Shown here one piece after another: positions 1 through 12,316 of a DNA stretch of 64,000 nt. The notes beneath the pieces are model-generated. The model ran no database searches. It was not told where the DNA came from and saw only the letters and a list, made by a program, of their open reading frames with translations. Each line of letters starts with the position of its first letter. Positions within the stretch are counted from its first letter, which is position 1. Source of the DNA: Ptychodera flava (taxonomy: Eukaryota > Hemichordata > Enteropneusta > Ptychoderidae); NCBI RefSeq assembly GCF_041260155.1, contig NC_091938.1:21171632-21235631 (forward strand), written 5' to 3'. A program made the translations under genes and the position numbers.

Positions 1-2279
1 GAAACTGCTGCCGTGTTATGTTTTGATTGGCGTGAAGCAGTGTTTCCTGTCTGAGAGCTCACAACGTAACTATGGTTGCTACGCGACTGGCAGTACGATG
101 CCATCTCGTCGTATTTTTCGCATAATCTCGTGTAATCATCAACCACAAACAAAGCCTCCAAAAAGTTAAACCTTTGGAGCTCATTTTAATATGAAAAGCC
201 AATAGTCTACCGAGACGACCATGGAAGAAAAGGCATGCAAGTGTTGCTACTCTGTCTATGTTACTCTTTGGTAAAATCAAGTGTCTTCATAGCGAGAAAA
301 AGTTTCAATTTCATAATTCAGATGGTTGGCGAAACAAGGGGGCGCATGCGAGCGCTGCGGATGGCAGTCGGAGACGATGTTGAAGCTACGCGATCGAAGG
401 TGGCCTCATGAAAGACGAGTTAAATGAGCACAATTTAAAACCAGGGTTACCTCCAACAAGCCAGTAACAAGAAGAGTTGAGGCAAAGAGTTGCCACAAAG
501 AATTGCCTGAGCAAAGGTATACACTGGTGAAAGCGAAAGTGGTGAAATATGCAAAGACTGACGATGTGAATTCAGTCCCCAAGAAAGTTTAGCATAGAAT
601 CCTTGATTTTGATAATTGTGAAGGACAAAAAGCGAACGTGAGTGAATATGACCAGCGTTTTCCCGCGTACACACGGCATTACAATACCTATTTAATTACT
701 GACAGTTCGTGTAGTTTAGTTAAAGATTACAAGTAGCCGTCAGACTGGGAATTTTCGTCTATTTATGATAGCGTTGCCTTTAAATAAAAAATCTTATCGC
801 TTTTGTAAACAACGTCAAGTCATCAGCGGCGGATGTAGCACAAGCTATTCAAAATACTGGATTTATGCATTCAAGGTGATTGCTCCCTACACAGAACAAC
901 AAAATCTATTTATATATAGTAACTTTTGGCCTTTACATTACCTGTTGCGATGGAGTAATATATATGAAGTAACATGCCGAGAAACACATGACACGACATC
1001 TTTCTGGGAAACATCTCGACGCACAGCTGTTGTCGTTTGAAATGTTCACTAAGCATAACATAGAACTGATTAATACTTAGCCCACGACCCATACACGGCC
1101 TCGTGACATATCAACATAAATGAATAAATAAATGATGAGTTACAGTAATGGGAGTGGTACTGAACAAGAGCTTGGGGAATCTTGTATGCATTTAGATTGA
1201 TTGATCTGTAGTTATTTCTCTGAAGATTGCACAAAAGGCTGATATCATTTATGTCTATAAGTCTATAGATGGGTGTTTAATCTGGGCGATAGTTTTTCAC
1301 GTCGGTAATCCGTAGCACCAAGTGTTAGACGAGATTGGAAATTCACAGATGTGGACTGTTTTCTATGAAATTCTCGCTAGAGATATTGTAGCAGATAAAT
1401 CGCTCAACAGCTCAGACGTATTTTCCGAACGCCAATGAGACGATGGGTAATATCAAGTAACATGCTGGACCGTATTGTTAAGATTAGACCAAATTCAATT
1501 TTAAGTGAATTCGTAGACAGCCTATTAGAATGAAAATGCAAACAAACAAACAAACAAACAAACAAACAAGCAAACAAGTTTCGTCCTTGTTATTCTCAGT
1601 TTCAGTTGCAAATAAAAATGGATATAACTCTGTTGCTTCTGTGGAAAGATTTCGGAAATCAGTTCATCATCTGATGCAAAAATGTAGTCCAAAAGTCAAT
1701 CATAGATAATAATCTATTGAGCATTTGAATTTACAGTAGCTTTTACGTAATGAGAGAGCAGGATACAGCCACCGTTAGATAATGATACATTAATGTTTGA
1801 TGAATGAGGGCCAAGGCGGCCGAAGACGACATTGCCTGCGTTATGTCATGCCCGTTGGGAATTTGAAATGTACTAATCAACTAATTAATCCCAGAAGTAC
1901 GGAGCGCTCTTTGCCTTCTCGTTCTTAAATGTGACCGAAAAGTCTACTTGTAGATTCCTCTATACCTTTGTCAGTTTTCAGTTAGGAAGGGTGCTGTTTG
2001 TGATACGAGCTAATGCGAAAAACAACCATCGCTAGGTGAAGTTTTTCTCGACATTTTCCTTTGAGTAACTATCTTCATATATTTCCTGTTGGAACTCTGT
2101 AGACTCTTTCAATTAGAGAGATGCAATCCTTGTAGGTCATTGTTCGACTACATATCCGTTGAATCATACATTTGTAACAAATGTCGCTTATAGTGTATGT
2201 CCTTTATCAGCAGGCATACTTCCCGAACCTGGCACAGTCACCAGTTCCAACAAGAGGTGGTGCATCAAACCCTTGAATT
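1..2279. other. No recognisable gene
   Basis: Both strands carry only short open frames without family motifs or convincing splice context. The only regular sequence is a short AAAC-type microsatellite near 1546-1570. I see nothing else to annotate. Confidence 0.6.
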
Positions 2280-4060
2280 TTTAATCAGTCACATGACCTG
2301 GCGGCCATATTTGATTTTATGAAACCTGGTGACCTAGGGGTCTGGTTAATTTGAAATTTGGTGTGTGGCAAGCACGTTCCTGTTCTTTAAAATTTGCAAA
2401 TAAAATCGCTGGCGGTCACGTAACCTTGGTCACCATATTGGATTTTCAAAAAAAATCCAATTTAATCTATAAAAATTGTAAACTCCAGAATCAACAGACC
2501 ATTTGAGTTGAAATTTTACACATGTCATCATAAGTGTGATTACTGTCAAATATGCAAAAGACATTTAGATCGGTCTCTTAGTTTGGTCGCCATATTGGAT
2601 TTGTCGTAAAATCCAATTTTAATCTACAAAAATCTTAAACTCCAGAACCAACTCACTATTTGAACTGAAATTTTACTCATACCATCCCTGGCGTGAGTAC
2701 TATCAAGTAAGTTTGTAAAACACATGTGAATTGGTCACGTGGTTTTGCGGCCATATTGGTTTTTGCGAAAAACATGATAATGAGCGACTTATATTCAAAT
2801 ATATATTTCTTCACAACCAATGCACGATTTGAACTGAAACTTTGCTCCTTAGTGTGTGTTCTATCCAGTTTGCGAAAGGCATACGGATGGCAGCTACATT
2901 GGTTTTCACGACACTCTAGAAATAAAACGAGATGATATTCAACATTCTTCTTTACGAGAACAAAAAGACCACTTAAGTTCAAATTTTGCACAAAATGCCA
3001 TCAGTGCAATTACTTTCAACCACTGCAACCGCTTGGGCCCGCAAACGCTGCTTGCAGCTGTAATTTGTCTTATGTTTTGCAAGGAAATGGTATTCAAAGA
3101 CCACACAACAAGGGTTCGCGGTTTAAAATGCAACTTTGTCCCTGTTGGAAACAGATAGTGTTTAGATTTCACTAGAAATTGTTCATTCGTAGAACCACGT
3201 CTGCCAGCAAGACTTGTAAAAGCATTTGCCTTCTATTGTCACACTCACGTGATGTTGAGTAAATATTTGCTTGCACGTTTTATACTTTCCGCAGTTGCAT
3301 TATCACTTCGACTTCACTCAGACATCAATTTTGTAGGGTTATTACACTATAATTTAATAGGGATTATTACGCTATAGGCTACCCGTGGGCCCCTATCGTT
3401 TTCGTATGAGTTCAACTTTCTTTATCTTCTCTAAAAACATAAAATGGCTTCTGCTGATGACCTAGGGATAAGGTCAATTGAATTTTTTTGTATAGCAAGC
3501 AAGACAAAGGTCTTTAAAATGTGGAAAGAAAATCGCGTGACCTTGGCTGCAATATTTGATTTTCGAAAAATACCAATTTAATCTTCAAAAATCTTCTTCT
3601 CCAGAACCGACACACTGTTGAACTGAAATTTAATCATACCATCTTTAGTATAAGCACTTTCGAGTTTGCGAAAGGCATTTGGATCGGGCTCGTGATATGG
3701 CCGCCATATTGGATTTTGCAAAAATGCCAATTAAATCTTTAAAAATCTTCTCCTCCAAAACCAATGCACACATTTAACTGAAATTTCACTTGTATCTATT
3801 CATTCTCAGTATAAGAACCTTCAAATTTGCGAAAAAAACGTTTGGATTGGTCACATGGTTTAGCAGCCATATCGGATTTTGCGAAATCTTCTTCTCCAGA
3901 ACCTACAATCATGAAACCTACAATGATGTTCTTCTTTACAAGATCCAAAGACCTGTTAAAGCTCAAATTTTGCACATAGAACCATCAGTACAAGTACTTG
4001 AAACCATGACAAATGCTTGGGCCCCGCCAACACTGCTTGCAGCTTTAATTTTAGCTGATC
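2280..4060. repeat. Diverged ~160-bp tandem array
   Basis: A unit containing a 'GCCATATTGGATTTT'-like core, an A-rich stretch, 'CTCCAGAACC' and 'GAACTGAAATTT' recurs with cores near 2301, 2429, 2586, 2748, 2889, 3545, 3701 and 3865. Spacing is about 130-165 bp where adjacent units are clear. Units are strongly diverged and 3050-3480 is poorly conserved. Short open frames inside it are by-products of the repeat. It is probably an old minisatellite or the inside of a dead transposon. Confidence 0.75.
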
Positions 4061-5051
4061 CCATGCAGTGTATTAATGTACACAACACATGACGACAGCA
4101 TTCTATGCACGGATCATGGTATACTGATATGAGGATTCGAGAATTAATTTTTTCATATTACTTTGTGCATGGCACCACTTGTAGGCTCAGTCATTGACAA
4201 TTAAGGTGTCTAACACGGTGTCTCTGAATGTCCACTGTCGACTGTAGAATTGTTCATAGAGTTTCGGGTTGCTTGAAACAAACTATTGAGACACGTTAAT
4301 ACCAAATCTTCGGGTACTTATATCACATCACGAAAAAATGGCAATATAATACAAGTCTTGGTCAATAATTTTGATATTTCTCGAACGAAATAGCTGCTAT
4401 TTACCAGGTATATTCGCGCATTTTTCAGCGGATACCCTGGGTTCAAAACATTCATTCATTTATGCCATCTCGGCAACGTAAATTATTGTGTAATGTACAC
4501 CTTCTGGCTAAATAGACTGCAGGATTGAACCCTTTGGACACATTTTTTTCAAGACATCTAGTAGCAAATAAATCAGTAAGAGAGTAGGGAGATGATTGGC
4601 TGGTCTTATGACAATTGCGATCATCAGTCATCACGAGTACTTGGTGATAAGCACGGCTACCTCAAGAGCCACTTAAGCTGGGCGTCAGAAAGACTTGTAA
4701 ACATATGTGGGTCACGCACTGAAAGAAGGTAAGTAACAAGGGGGAAGCTGACGGCAGTTGACTCGGAACTACAAACTGAAGCAAAGTGTTCAGCTCGAAC
4801 GCCCTTCTTCCCAGTACCAAATACATCCCTGCCGTCGATCGGAAGCAGTCGTCACGACTATATTGCGCAAATCAGGTAAAAGACTATTCAGTACAATCAA
4901 GACCTGTATTGTGATATTAAGGTTTCAGGCTTTTGAAGGAACGAAAATGTTAAATTATACCCATACAACTTTACATTTTCTTTCTATTATGTGTTCCGTA
5001 TAGTAAGACTATCTCACTTTATCGTTAGGGGATAATTATATGATTTGTGTT
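4061..5051. other. No recognisable gene
   Basis: Non-coding, AT-rich, with no repeat structure or motif that I can support. Confidence 0.5.
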
Positions 5052-5568
5052 TTACCATAGAGGGTTTTTTAACTAACCGTCCCCGGGGAGGGGGGTAGAG
5101 GTTTGGTTTCAGCACAGGTTTCGTCTTGCTATTGTTTATATTGTTGTAATATTTGACAATGAGGGTATAGCCTTGCTGATGTGTTGGTTGTTGACTTTGT
5201 CAAAGTTAATCAGTGACAGCGTCTACAGTTTAGTAACTTCCCCTTGCTCGCATTGGCGCATTAGGCAAGCAAAGCGCATCAGATAACAGACGCAACGCAG
5301 TGACAAAACTTTGTGTAAGATTTGCAAAGGGCAAATACATGACACGTGGACAGTTAAGGAGAAAAAATAATTCTTAAGAAAACCAGTGCTAACATAAGAC
5401 CAAGACACCAAAGATTGGCATTATAAATCTTTATTGGCAATACATATCATCATCAAACGTACTAAAATAAAATAAACAATAGCAGGAAGAAACCTGTGCT
5501 GAGACTAAGACACTTCCTCCCCGACCCCCACCCCTGGAGACGGACACTTGAACAACCTCCTATGGTTT
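5052..5568. repeat. Long-armed foldback element (~517 bp)
   Basis: The left arm (about 5052-5137) and right arm (about 5474-5568) are imperfect inverted copies, including 'CAGCACAGGTTTC' on the left matched by 'GAAACCTGTGCTG' on the right and C/G-rich blocks on both sides. The inside (5138-5473) has no transposase motif. Best read as a non-autonomous foldback or MITE-like DNA element. Confidence 0.6.
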
Positions 5569-5914
5569 TACCTGAGCACTCAAGCCAATTTGGTGCACTT
5601 TAAAAATCGTATTAATCTACTTGACCGTTTTTTCTTTATGAAAAGACAGAATGCATGTATGTGTAGCCTTAGCTAATCATTTCCATACACAAACCCGTTA
5701 AACATAATGTACACTTACAATATTCACACCATTATACAAAAAGCGCAAACAACCAATATATGAACTATGTGTGGAGTTGCTTTACCTTTTTAAATATACC
5801 TATTAAGCATTTATGTTGGCGCAAAGGTCAGCATTTTTTATGTGAGGAGTCTTAAAATGTGATAAATAGTCAGGAAATGACCTTGCTCCCTTTCACAGTG
5901 ACATTGAATTAATA

Positions 5915-6200
5915 CCATCGGGAAAATATATTCGGACACTCAAATTTTTACAATTCTCTCATTTTCTACCACTCATTTAGTAGCACTTTAAGTGAGAAAA
6001 GTTTTAGTTTTTTGAAAATCTAATTTTTACTTTGCCATGGAGTTCAAACAGCGATTTTAAATTTTAGGTAATTCGTTTCCCTAGTACAACCATTCCCTCG
6101 GTCACCCCTGATTTTTATTCTTGTTTGTTGATAAAATTGAATATTTCGATAAGGAAAGATACAGCAAAAGTTTTAGTCTTTCAATTTCTGACTAAATAGA
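5915..6200 (+). repeat. Degenerate copy of the TTAA MITE family
   Basis: It shares the family's 'ATATTCGGAC' plus 'CTCAAATTT' start, a central 'AAGTTTTAGTTTTT'-like block, and 'TCACCCCTGATTTTTAT' further in, as seen in the clear copies at 31.3, 42.8, 56.1 and 62.7 kb. The ends are not recognisable, so the limits are approximate. Confidence 0.5.
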
Positions 6201-6769
6201 AGTAATATTTGAGTATACTGATTTGATCCGTGCAAAGTGACCTACATATATTATATTTTGATGCAATTATATTTATTGCCTAGCAACAATCAACACATGT
6301 CGGGGCACAGTAATTTCAAAGCAATACATTGTTTTATTTCTGTAATATGGTCTCTCATAAATAGTTTAAATTTACTGCGTTCTGTGTAGTTATCTTTTAC
6401 ACGATCACGATAGACCCAACAAGTCTCTCGAAGTTTTCGTCCCAGTTCTGTGTTCATCAAGCGAATAGGGGTTATAATTTATAAATTAATAGAGGGTCGT
6501 GATTGACCCCATGACCCTAGTAAAGCAACTAACATTCTATCGATTTATAAGTAGCTTTTCGTGTCTTTAACTAGGTCAATGATGTTAAATTTACAGCATC
6601 TGTACTTTTTGAACGGTCGCATGCAGTTGGTTCCTCTTCGAAATATTTCACCAGGCTTTTGATTTAGTTTCAACAGGAAGGTAAAAAGGACAGGCAAGGA
6701 CAGAATTTAAGCCACTCTAACCGTGATTTATAACTGATTTGTCGTGTATTCTGCTCAAAACTGCAAAAA

Positions 6770-7033
6770 ATCACCAGGGTACCAAATTACTTTTCGAAAA
6801 GTGGTCGTTCCAAAGATAGTAACATAATTTCCTTGGCGTGCTGATTCGTCCTTACGAATAACAATGAGTGTTATCATGATTGGTACCTCTCCAGGACTGG
6901 CACTGATGTCACATGCAATCATGTCATCAGTTACTTCCCCATTCAAATACAGAACAACTGCTGAAATTCCTTCACTTTGTCTTAAGCCATCGCTAGGTCT
7001 ACTCATTATACGGAAACGGGCCGATGACGTCAA
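6770..7033 (-). CDS. Possible Calx-beta-like exon
   Basis: An open minus-strand frame reads roughly 'SEGISAVVLYLNGEV' then 'ARQGNYVTIFGTTTF' then 'VIWYPGD'. This recalls the early strand pattern, the A..G.(D)Y turn and the late PG of Calx-beta repeats found in large adhesion proteins. No flanking exon was found and the splice sites are only weak guesses. It could be an isolated exon of a gene extending elsewhere, a gene relic, or chance. Confidence 0.22.
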
Positions 7034-7626
7034 TTACTGACCCCAAAACTCATCCGTGTGAGTTTATTGACGGAAAGGGCGAACCTCTTGTTTTGCGTTT
7101 GTGCTAATGCAAAGAAGCATACTAGACTATCCAATCTCCCTGTCAGCTAGTTGAGGTTTAGTCAGTGGAAGTGCTTTGTGTTTGCTGAGAAAACACGCAC
7201 GAACTACTTAGGTGCCTAGTGACAACAGTAGGAGTCGTTTCTGCCTTTCTAACCTCCATTCATGGTACAATAGTCCATGGTTTCAAGTGTTGTCTGCCTG
7301 ACAAAATTTGCCAGCATGTTGCATTTAGTGTCGGCGAGTCAACTCAAGTTCCAGGTCATTTATCCTTAGACCAAATGTTCATTAGCCTAAGGAACAATTC
7401 TTCTATCGAATCAACAAGGGTTTGTAATGATACACATAAGTGTCAATATTAGATAGCTCACAATTACTTTTTTGCGACATTACAGATCTGACGTGAAAGA
7501 GTCAAATGGAATTATTTTCTATCAATGCCCGGTGTCCCAATAGATTCGTTAAACACGCAACACAATGCGCGATATTGTTGAAATCATTTCGCAAATGATA
7601 TGATCATATAACTAGGAAGCATTAAA

Positions 7627-7778
7627 GTTTATTACCCAATATCGATTGTTCCTGCGTCATATCAGCATGCGTGTCATTTGTACTGCGTCAGACGCGAGAC
7701 GAAGGCGAGTGTCTGACGCAGCACAAATGGCACAAATGCTGATAAGATGTTAGGAACAAGCAATAAAGGGTAATAACC
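7627..7778. repeat. ~150-bp foldback MITE
   Basis: The two halves are imperfect inverted copies around a short loop at about 7691-7710. The inner stem 'TGCGTCAGAC' / 'GTCTGACGCA' is perfect and pairing continues outward to 'GTTTATTACC' / 'GGTAATAACC'. No coding content. Confidence 0.7.
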
Positions 7779-9137
7779 GATTTATCATATACCCATGCCC
7801 AGAAATTTACAAATGGTGCGAAAAACCGTAAAGTTTTAGGCTTTATTTCATTCTGCCATGCACATAAATATATAAATCTTGTGTAAACATGTTTCATTCA
7901 CAAACGTACACGAAGAAGACACGTGCGCGACAAATCCTCCGTAACTCAATGAATACTAATGAAAAAGATACCGAGATTCCAATATAGTCGTACGGCCGCG
8001 GGAAGAACTTTTTAAGGTGCAATATGTTATTACAATCAATACCGATCAAAAACTTTCCTCTGCTTTAAATTTCTGCTGATATCGATCGCGCTCCATGGTC
8101 GTAAGGAGCAGAGTCAGGAGTATAGGAGTATAGGAGTTTGTTTGTTTACACTAAAGTTGCCATGTCAAGGTGTTGAAATAGCTGTCACTCCGCTAACTGT
8201 TCGGACACTGACCGTGCCGCATGCAATGTGAAAGGTAGAATATTTGCCAGAGCTAGCCTAAAATATCATAAGAACTTTAAAGGAATATCCACGGGTTAAC
8301 TTTACAAGATTTAAAATATTATTTCCGTGTTTACCTACCCGAAATATCCTTGTTCCTCATAGCTGTTCATTTTGTTTATATCGGCAGAGCTGCAGCCACT
8401 ATCTTGTTTGCTTAATTTGTTAACCATAAAATTGCAAATGTAGTTCGGGACACTCCAAAACTGGTGACGTTTTTCATGAAAATCTCGACGATATTTTACT
8501 ATGAACGTCACCATGATGAAACGATATGGACATGGGTAGGCCTATATGATAATAGTGATTGTCCAGTCAATCAACGCATTCGTTTAGAGAAAGATGTCCA
8601 CGCGTGAGACATCTTCCAGTCGTCTAATTGTTACCATGGACAAAATTAATTTGTTACAAAAAGTATGAGCAGATATTTTATTAGCATACGGCGTATCGAG
8701 GGACAAGTCTGATTGGTGCTTGAGATTTATGTCTGTCAAAAATATTCTGTCGGTCGACCTCGGTGAATTAATTACAGTCACTCTTAAACCAATGCATATT
8801 GAGCATTATATGATCTAGTCTCCAGAAGATAATTGAAATAAAACAGTCACGCTACTAAGTAGAACCATTGCCACCTGTTTCAAATGATGTAAAACTGACA
8901 CCGGATATCCCAGAGAAGCCTCGCTCCTCGCAGCTTTCATTACGTAAAACAGATTCGACTTGAGGGACATTTCGAACTAAACTTTTGATTTTAAGCATGA
9001 TTTTGGGTTAATTTGATCTATTCATTGCTTCGCTTGTTAAAGTTTGTGTACGATGTGCGCATACGAGGGTCAGTGCTTCAAGAACTCTACAGCTTGTAAA
9101 ATTGTAACTTGGTTATTGAACCAATCTTTTTGAGATT
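7779..9137. other. No recognisable gene
   Basis: Upstream region of the LRR-Ig receptor. It may contain its promoter and first 5' UTR exon, but I cannot place a start site. Confidence 0.45.
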
Positions 9138-9213
9138 GGGAATTTGGCCGAACGGTTTTGTCTGTGGCTTCTCCGCTAGTTGACTGGATACCGTACGTTG
9201 TGAGTTCGAACCC
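9138..9213 (+). repeat. tRNA-like sequence, probably a SINE head relic
   Basis: It contains an A-box-like 'TGGCCGAACGG' and a B-box-like 'GAGTTCGAACCC' about 60 bases apart, as in a tRNA with a long variable arm. The flanks do not form an acceptor stem, so a functional tRNA gene is unlikely. Confidence 0.35.
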
Positions 9214-9415
9214 GATTGAAACCGCCGTTTGTTCGCAATCGTTGCTGTAGATATGGTCGTCTTTGTTTCATTTTGTAAAATTTAGCTCAATCACTGACTT
9301 CGTTAACGACATCTATGTTAATCGCATTAAAAAATTATTTACGCACCGGTATTTAACACATTTTCTCGATGTTTTGTTATTGTATTTCACAGTTTCGTCC
9401 GAACTTGTTGGAAGA

Positions 9416-11269
9416 ATGAAAAAACGAAGATCTCACATTTTGATGATATCGATATTGCTAGAAATTTACCTAATGAGCGTGGCTCAAACGCAAGCATGCC
9501 CCTCATCATGTGCCTGTTTCGAAACGACTACCGATTGTAGAAATCGTGGACTGACGGAAGTTCCACAAGGCGTTCCTCCGAGCACGACGATTCTAAGACT
9601 TTCCGGAAATAGGTTTCAATATCTTGGGAACAGTTCCTTTGAAGGACTGCCAGACATCGAGACACTGAATCTCGCTCGAAGCAACATAGAAATCATTTCT
9701 GAACAAGCTTTCTATGGACTAAACAAGCTGAGAGAGCTATATCTTGAGGCAAACAAACTGAAATCATTACCCGCATCAGTCTTCGAGGGGTTACAAGAGT
9801 TGCGATATTTGTACCTCCAGGCGAATCAACTAGAACACCTACCAAACGACCTCTTAAACGGATTGAATGAGCTTCGAATTCTCAACTTGGGATCAAACAA
9901 AGTCTCGTCGATTCCTTCTGAGCTGTTCAATGAGACTGGTAAGCTTCAAGCGTTTCATATTTACTCTAACCAAGTATCTTCGTTGCCTGTTGCACTATTC
10001 CGAGGTCTCACAGAACTTACAGGTCTATACTTTCAAAGCAACGCTCTGACACGCTTGCCGGGCGGCATATTTGACGGACTTACCAAGCTCCGTACGTTGT
10101 TGTTAAGTCTAAACTCTCTTCAATCATTACCTGTCAATGCTTTCCAGGGATTATCAGAGTTACGTATTTTGCGCATGTTTGCAAACAATTTAGCTTCCCT
10201 GCAAATGGACATTTTCGATGACTTAAGCAATTTAGAACAACTGGATTTATACGCAAACGTCCTTACGTATCTACCGGACAAAATATTTGACAAACTAACC
10301 ACGTTGCGTGCACTTCGCATGTATAATAATCCCTGGATATGTGACTGTCGCCTGCGTGACGTCAGAAGTTGGCTTGAGGATAACAGTGAGGGTCTTGATT
10401 TAGGACTGGGTACGATACAATGTTTATCACCAAATCATTTGGCTGGAAGAAGTTTATTGTCCCTTTCCATGGAAGATCTGGTATGTACTTCACCACCAGC
10501 CTTCTACGCACCACGTATTGAACAGCTTGCAAGTGAAGGTGACGACGTCATACTAGAATGCAATGTTACCGGAGTCCCTCCTCCACTTGTTTATTGGCTC
10601 CTCCCATGCGGCAATATCATATCAGCGAATACGAGCGAATTAGAGGCCTGCTCTCACAAGTCATTATTCCTCACAAAAGCAGGCAGTTTGCAACTAACAT
10701 CAGTGACAACGGAAGATGAAGGCACGTATTACTGTGCTGCGATGAACGCTGAGGGAACGTCCCTGGGAGTACGGACACTGGAGGTACTCACGATAACTCA
10801 TACTACATCTTCTAGTCCCAAAATTACATCAGACGAAGGGACATCAACAATTCAATCAACGGTTCCAGAGGTTAGAAGCAGCCAAACATCTCTGTTGAAT
10901 GTTTCGTCCATAGTTGCCTTCATCATTGGCGTCATCTCAGCAATCCTGGTGTGTGTTATTTCTTTTGTGGTCATCCGGTATTCTTGCCTTTGCAAGCCTT
11001 CTAGAACTGCAAAAGATGGTGGTCACTACGACGACGCCGAACTCTGTGATGTTAGCCAACCGGGAAGTAAAAACAAGGGTCTCACTCCGCCTACAGCAAA
11101 TTCGTTCCACGGTCACTATGAAGACGTAGAAAACAGATACGTCTCTCAGGAAGAGGCGAACACCCAGTCAGGTTATGTAAACAGGCATGTCATCCAAGAA
11201 CTGGACTCTGGGTACACATCCCTATCGCCGGAAACTTCCCCAAAAACCATATATGATGTAGTTGTGTGA
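9416..11269 (+). CDS. LRR-Ig single-pass receptor with ITIM/ITSM-like tail
   Basis: The product is 617 aa. The start at 9416 is preferred over the upstream open frame because it opens a clean signal peptide (residues 1-27) and lies just after a good 3' splice site (pyrimidine tract ending in CAG near 9392), which suggests an intron in the 5' UTR. Domains in order: LRRNT with 'CPSSCACF'; ten 24-residue LRRs (about 52-304); LRRCT starting 'NPWICDCRL'; one Ig domain (about 363-458) with the 'DEGTYYC' signature; a Ser/Thr-rich stalk; a transmembrane helix (about 495-521); and a ~95-residue tail. The tail has two related acidic tyrosine motifs ('GHYDDAELCDV' and 'GHYEDVENRYV'), a Grb2-type 'YVNR', an ITIM-like 'SGYTSL' and an ITSM-like 'TIYDVV' at the C-terminus. 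The LRRs, with 'LPGGIFDGLTKL'-type units, resemble LRRIG and lamprey VLR-type repeats. Likely a plasma-membrane adhesion or immune-type receptor; the ligand is unknown. All coding sequence lies in one exon. Confidence 0.9.
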   Translation: MKKRRSHILMISILLEIYLMSVAQTQACPSSCACFETTTDCRNRGLTEVPQGVPPSTTILRLSGNRFQYLGNSSFEGLPDIETLNLARSNIEIISEQAFYGLNKLRELYLEANKLKSLPASVFEGLQELRYLYLQANQLEHLPNDLLNGLNELRILNLGSNKVSSIPSELFNETGKLQAFHIYSNQVSSLPVALFRGLTELTGLYFQSNALTRLPGGIFDGLTKLRTLLLSLNSLQSLPVNAFQGLSELRILRMFANNLASLQMDIFDDLSNLEQLDLYANVLTYLPDKIFDKLTTLRALRMYNNPWICDCRLRDVRSWLEDNSEGLDLGLGTIQCLSPNHLAGRSLLSLSMEDLVCTSPPAFYAPRIEQLASEGDDVILECNVTGVPPPLVYWLLPCGNIISANTSELEACSHKSLFLTKAGSLQLTSVTTEDEGTYYCAAMNAEGTSLGVRTLEVLTITHTTSSSPKITSDEGTSTIQSTVPEVRSSQTSLLNVSSIVAFIIGVISAILVCVISFVVIRYSCLCKPSRTAKDGGHYDDAELCDVSQPGSKNKGLTPPTANSFHGHYEDVENRYVSQEEANTQSGYVNRHVIQELDSGYTSLSPETSPKTIYDVVV

Positions 11270-12048
11270 ATAGCTTTTCGTCATGCATTGTTGTTAATAT
11301 TGTACCAATAGTTACCATTTTCTGTGTGTCTTCCACATACGGTAATACGGGACCCACTACCATCAAAGTGATTTTAACCATGTACTGAATATTTTAATCA
11401 CAGTCGATTGTGCCACTTTCATCCGTATTCTCTTACACTGTATATTCTCTTCGAAATTTTAAGACAAAATTACGAGTGTTTTGATCCTTAATTGTAAATT
11501 ATTTGCAAGCCTCATCGGACAAGTTGAAAATAATTGCAATTGTGAGTAAAATAATTGTTATTTCTTGGTCGAAAGGAGCTTAAAACTGATCAGTCGTCCC
11601 ATGATTTAAAGAGAGGGGATCGTCGAAACCGCGCCTCTGTTACTTTCTTGTTTACGTCAACATAGCTGCAACATTGATCTTTTAGGATATACATGATGGC
11701 AAACATGTTTTAAGTTTCAATCACCAACGTACCTTAGATACAGTGTTTAAACTGGTCTTATGGGACCCATGCGACCTTTTAGCGCACCTCCGACGACCCC
11801 TCCCTTTTAATATCTAAATCTAAATAATTCACCCTTTGATAGAGTATAGGTTGAAATGGTCTAAAATAACATGCTTTCTGTCAAAAGAATTTTAACATTC
11901 CAATACACATGTCAGCCTAAGGATTAAAATTTGATGTCATATGTATATTTAGACATTTGAACTGCATGCTGTAAGTGTGACAGATATGTATTTGATGAAA
12001 ACGTTTCTTTGTGAATGCGTAGTTGTGCGGTAGAAGAAAATGTGTGTA
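11270..12048. other. 3' flank of the LRR-Ig gene, no gene seen
   Basis: Probably contains the receptor's 3' UTR. I cannot fix a polyadenylation site, and there are no coding motifs. Confidence 0.4.
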
Positions 12049-12316
12049 AGGCCAAAGTAATTAAATTCTTTGTTTTGCGTCCACTCTAAATGGGAAAAGG
12101 TACGCGTCTAAGCGGCTGAAAAACACACACAAGAAAATTAACACAGTGTAATTTGATTGCAGCAAATAAAAAATTGTAACAAAATTTTAGTTCAGAAAAG
12201 CTAAGCGGTCATGTCCTAAAATTTCCTATTCAAATACATTGTGTGTGTTTTTCATGAAAACCTTAAAAACCTACGCGGGTGGGGACGCAAAACAAAGAAT
12301 TTAATTACTTTGGCCT
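12049..12316. mobile_element. 268-bp MITE with perfect 34-bp TIRs
   Basis: The first 34 bases (12049-12082, starting 'AGGCCAAAGTAATTAAATTC') are the exact reverse complement of 12283-12316. A second internal inverted pair, a GTGTGTTTTTCA-type block near 12118 and 12241, lets most of the element fold back. There is no coding capacity, so it is a non-autonomous DNA transposon. The perfect TIRs suggest a fairly recent insertion or gene conversion. Confidence 0.85.

Noticed and set aside
9138-9213. Functional tRNA gene
   Set aside because: A and B boxes are present but no acceptor stem can pair, so it is listed only as a SINE-like relic.
10914-11129. Second frame in the receptor tail
   Set aside because: Shadow frame; the main frame carries the transmembrane helix and tyrosine motifs.
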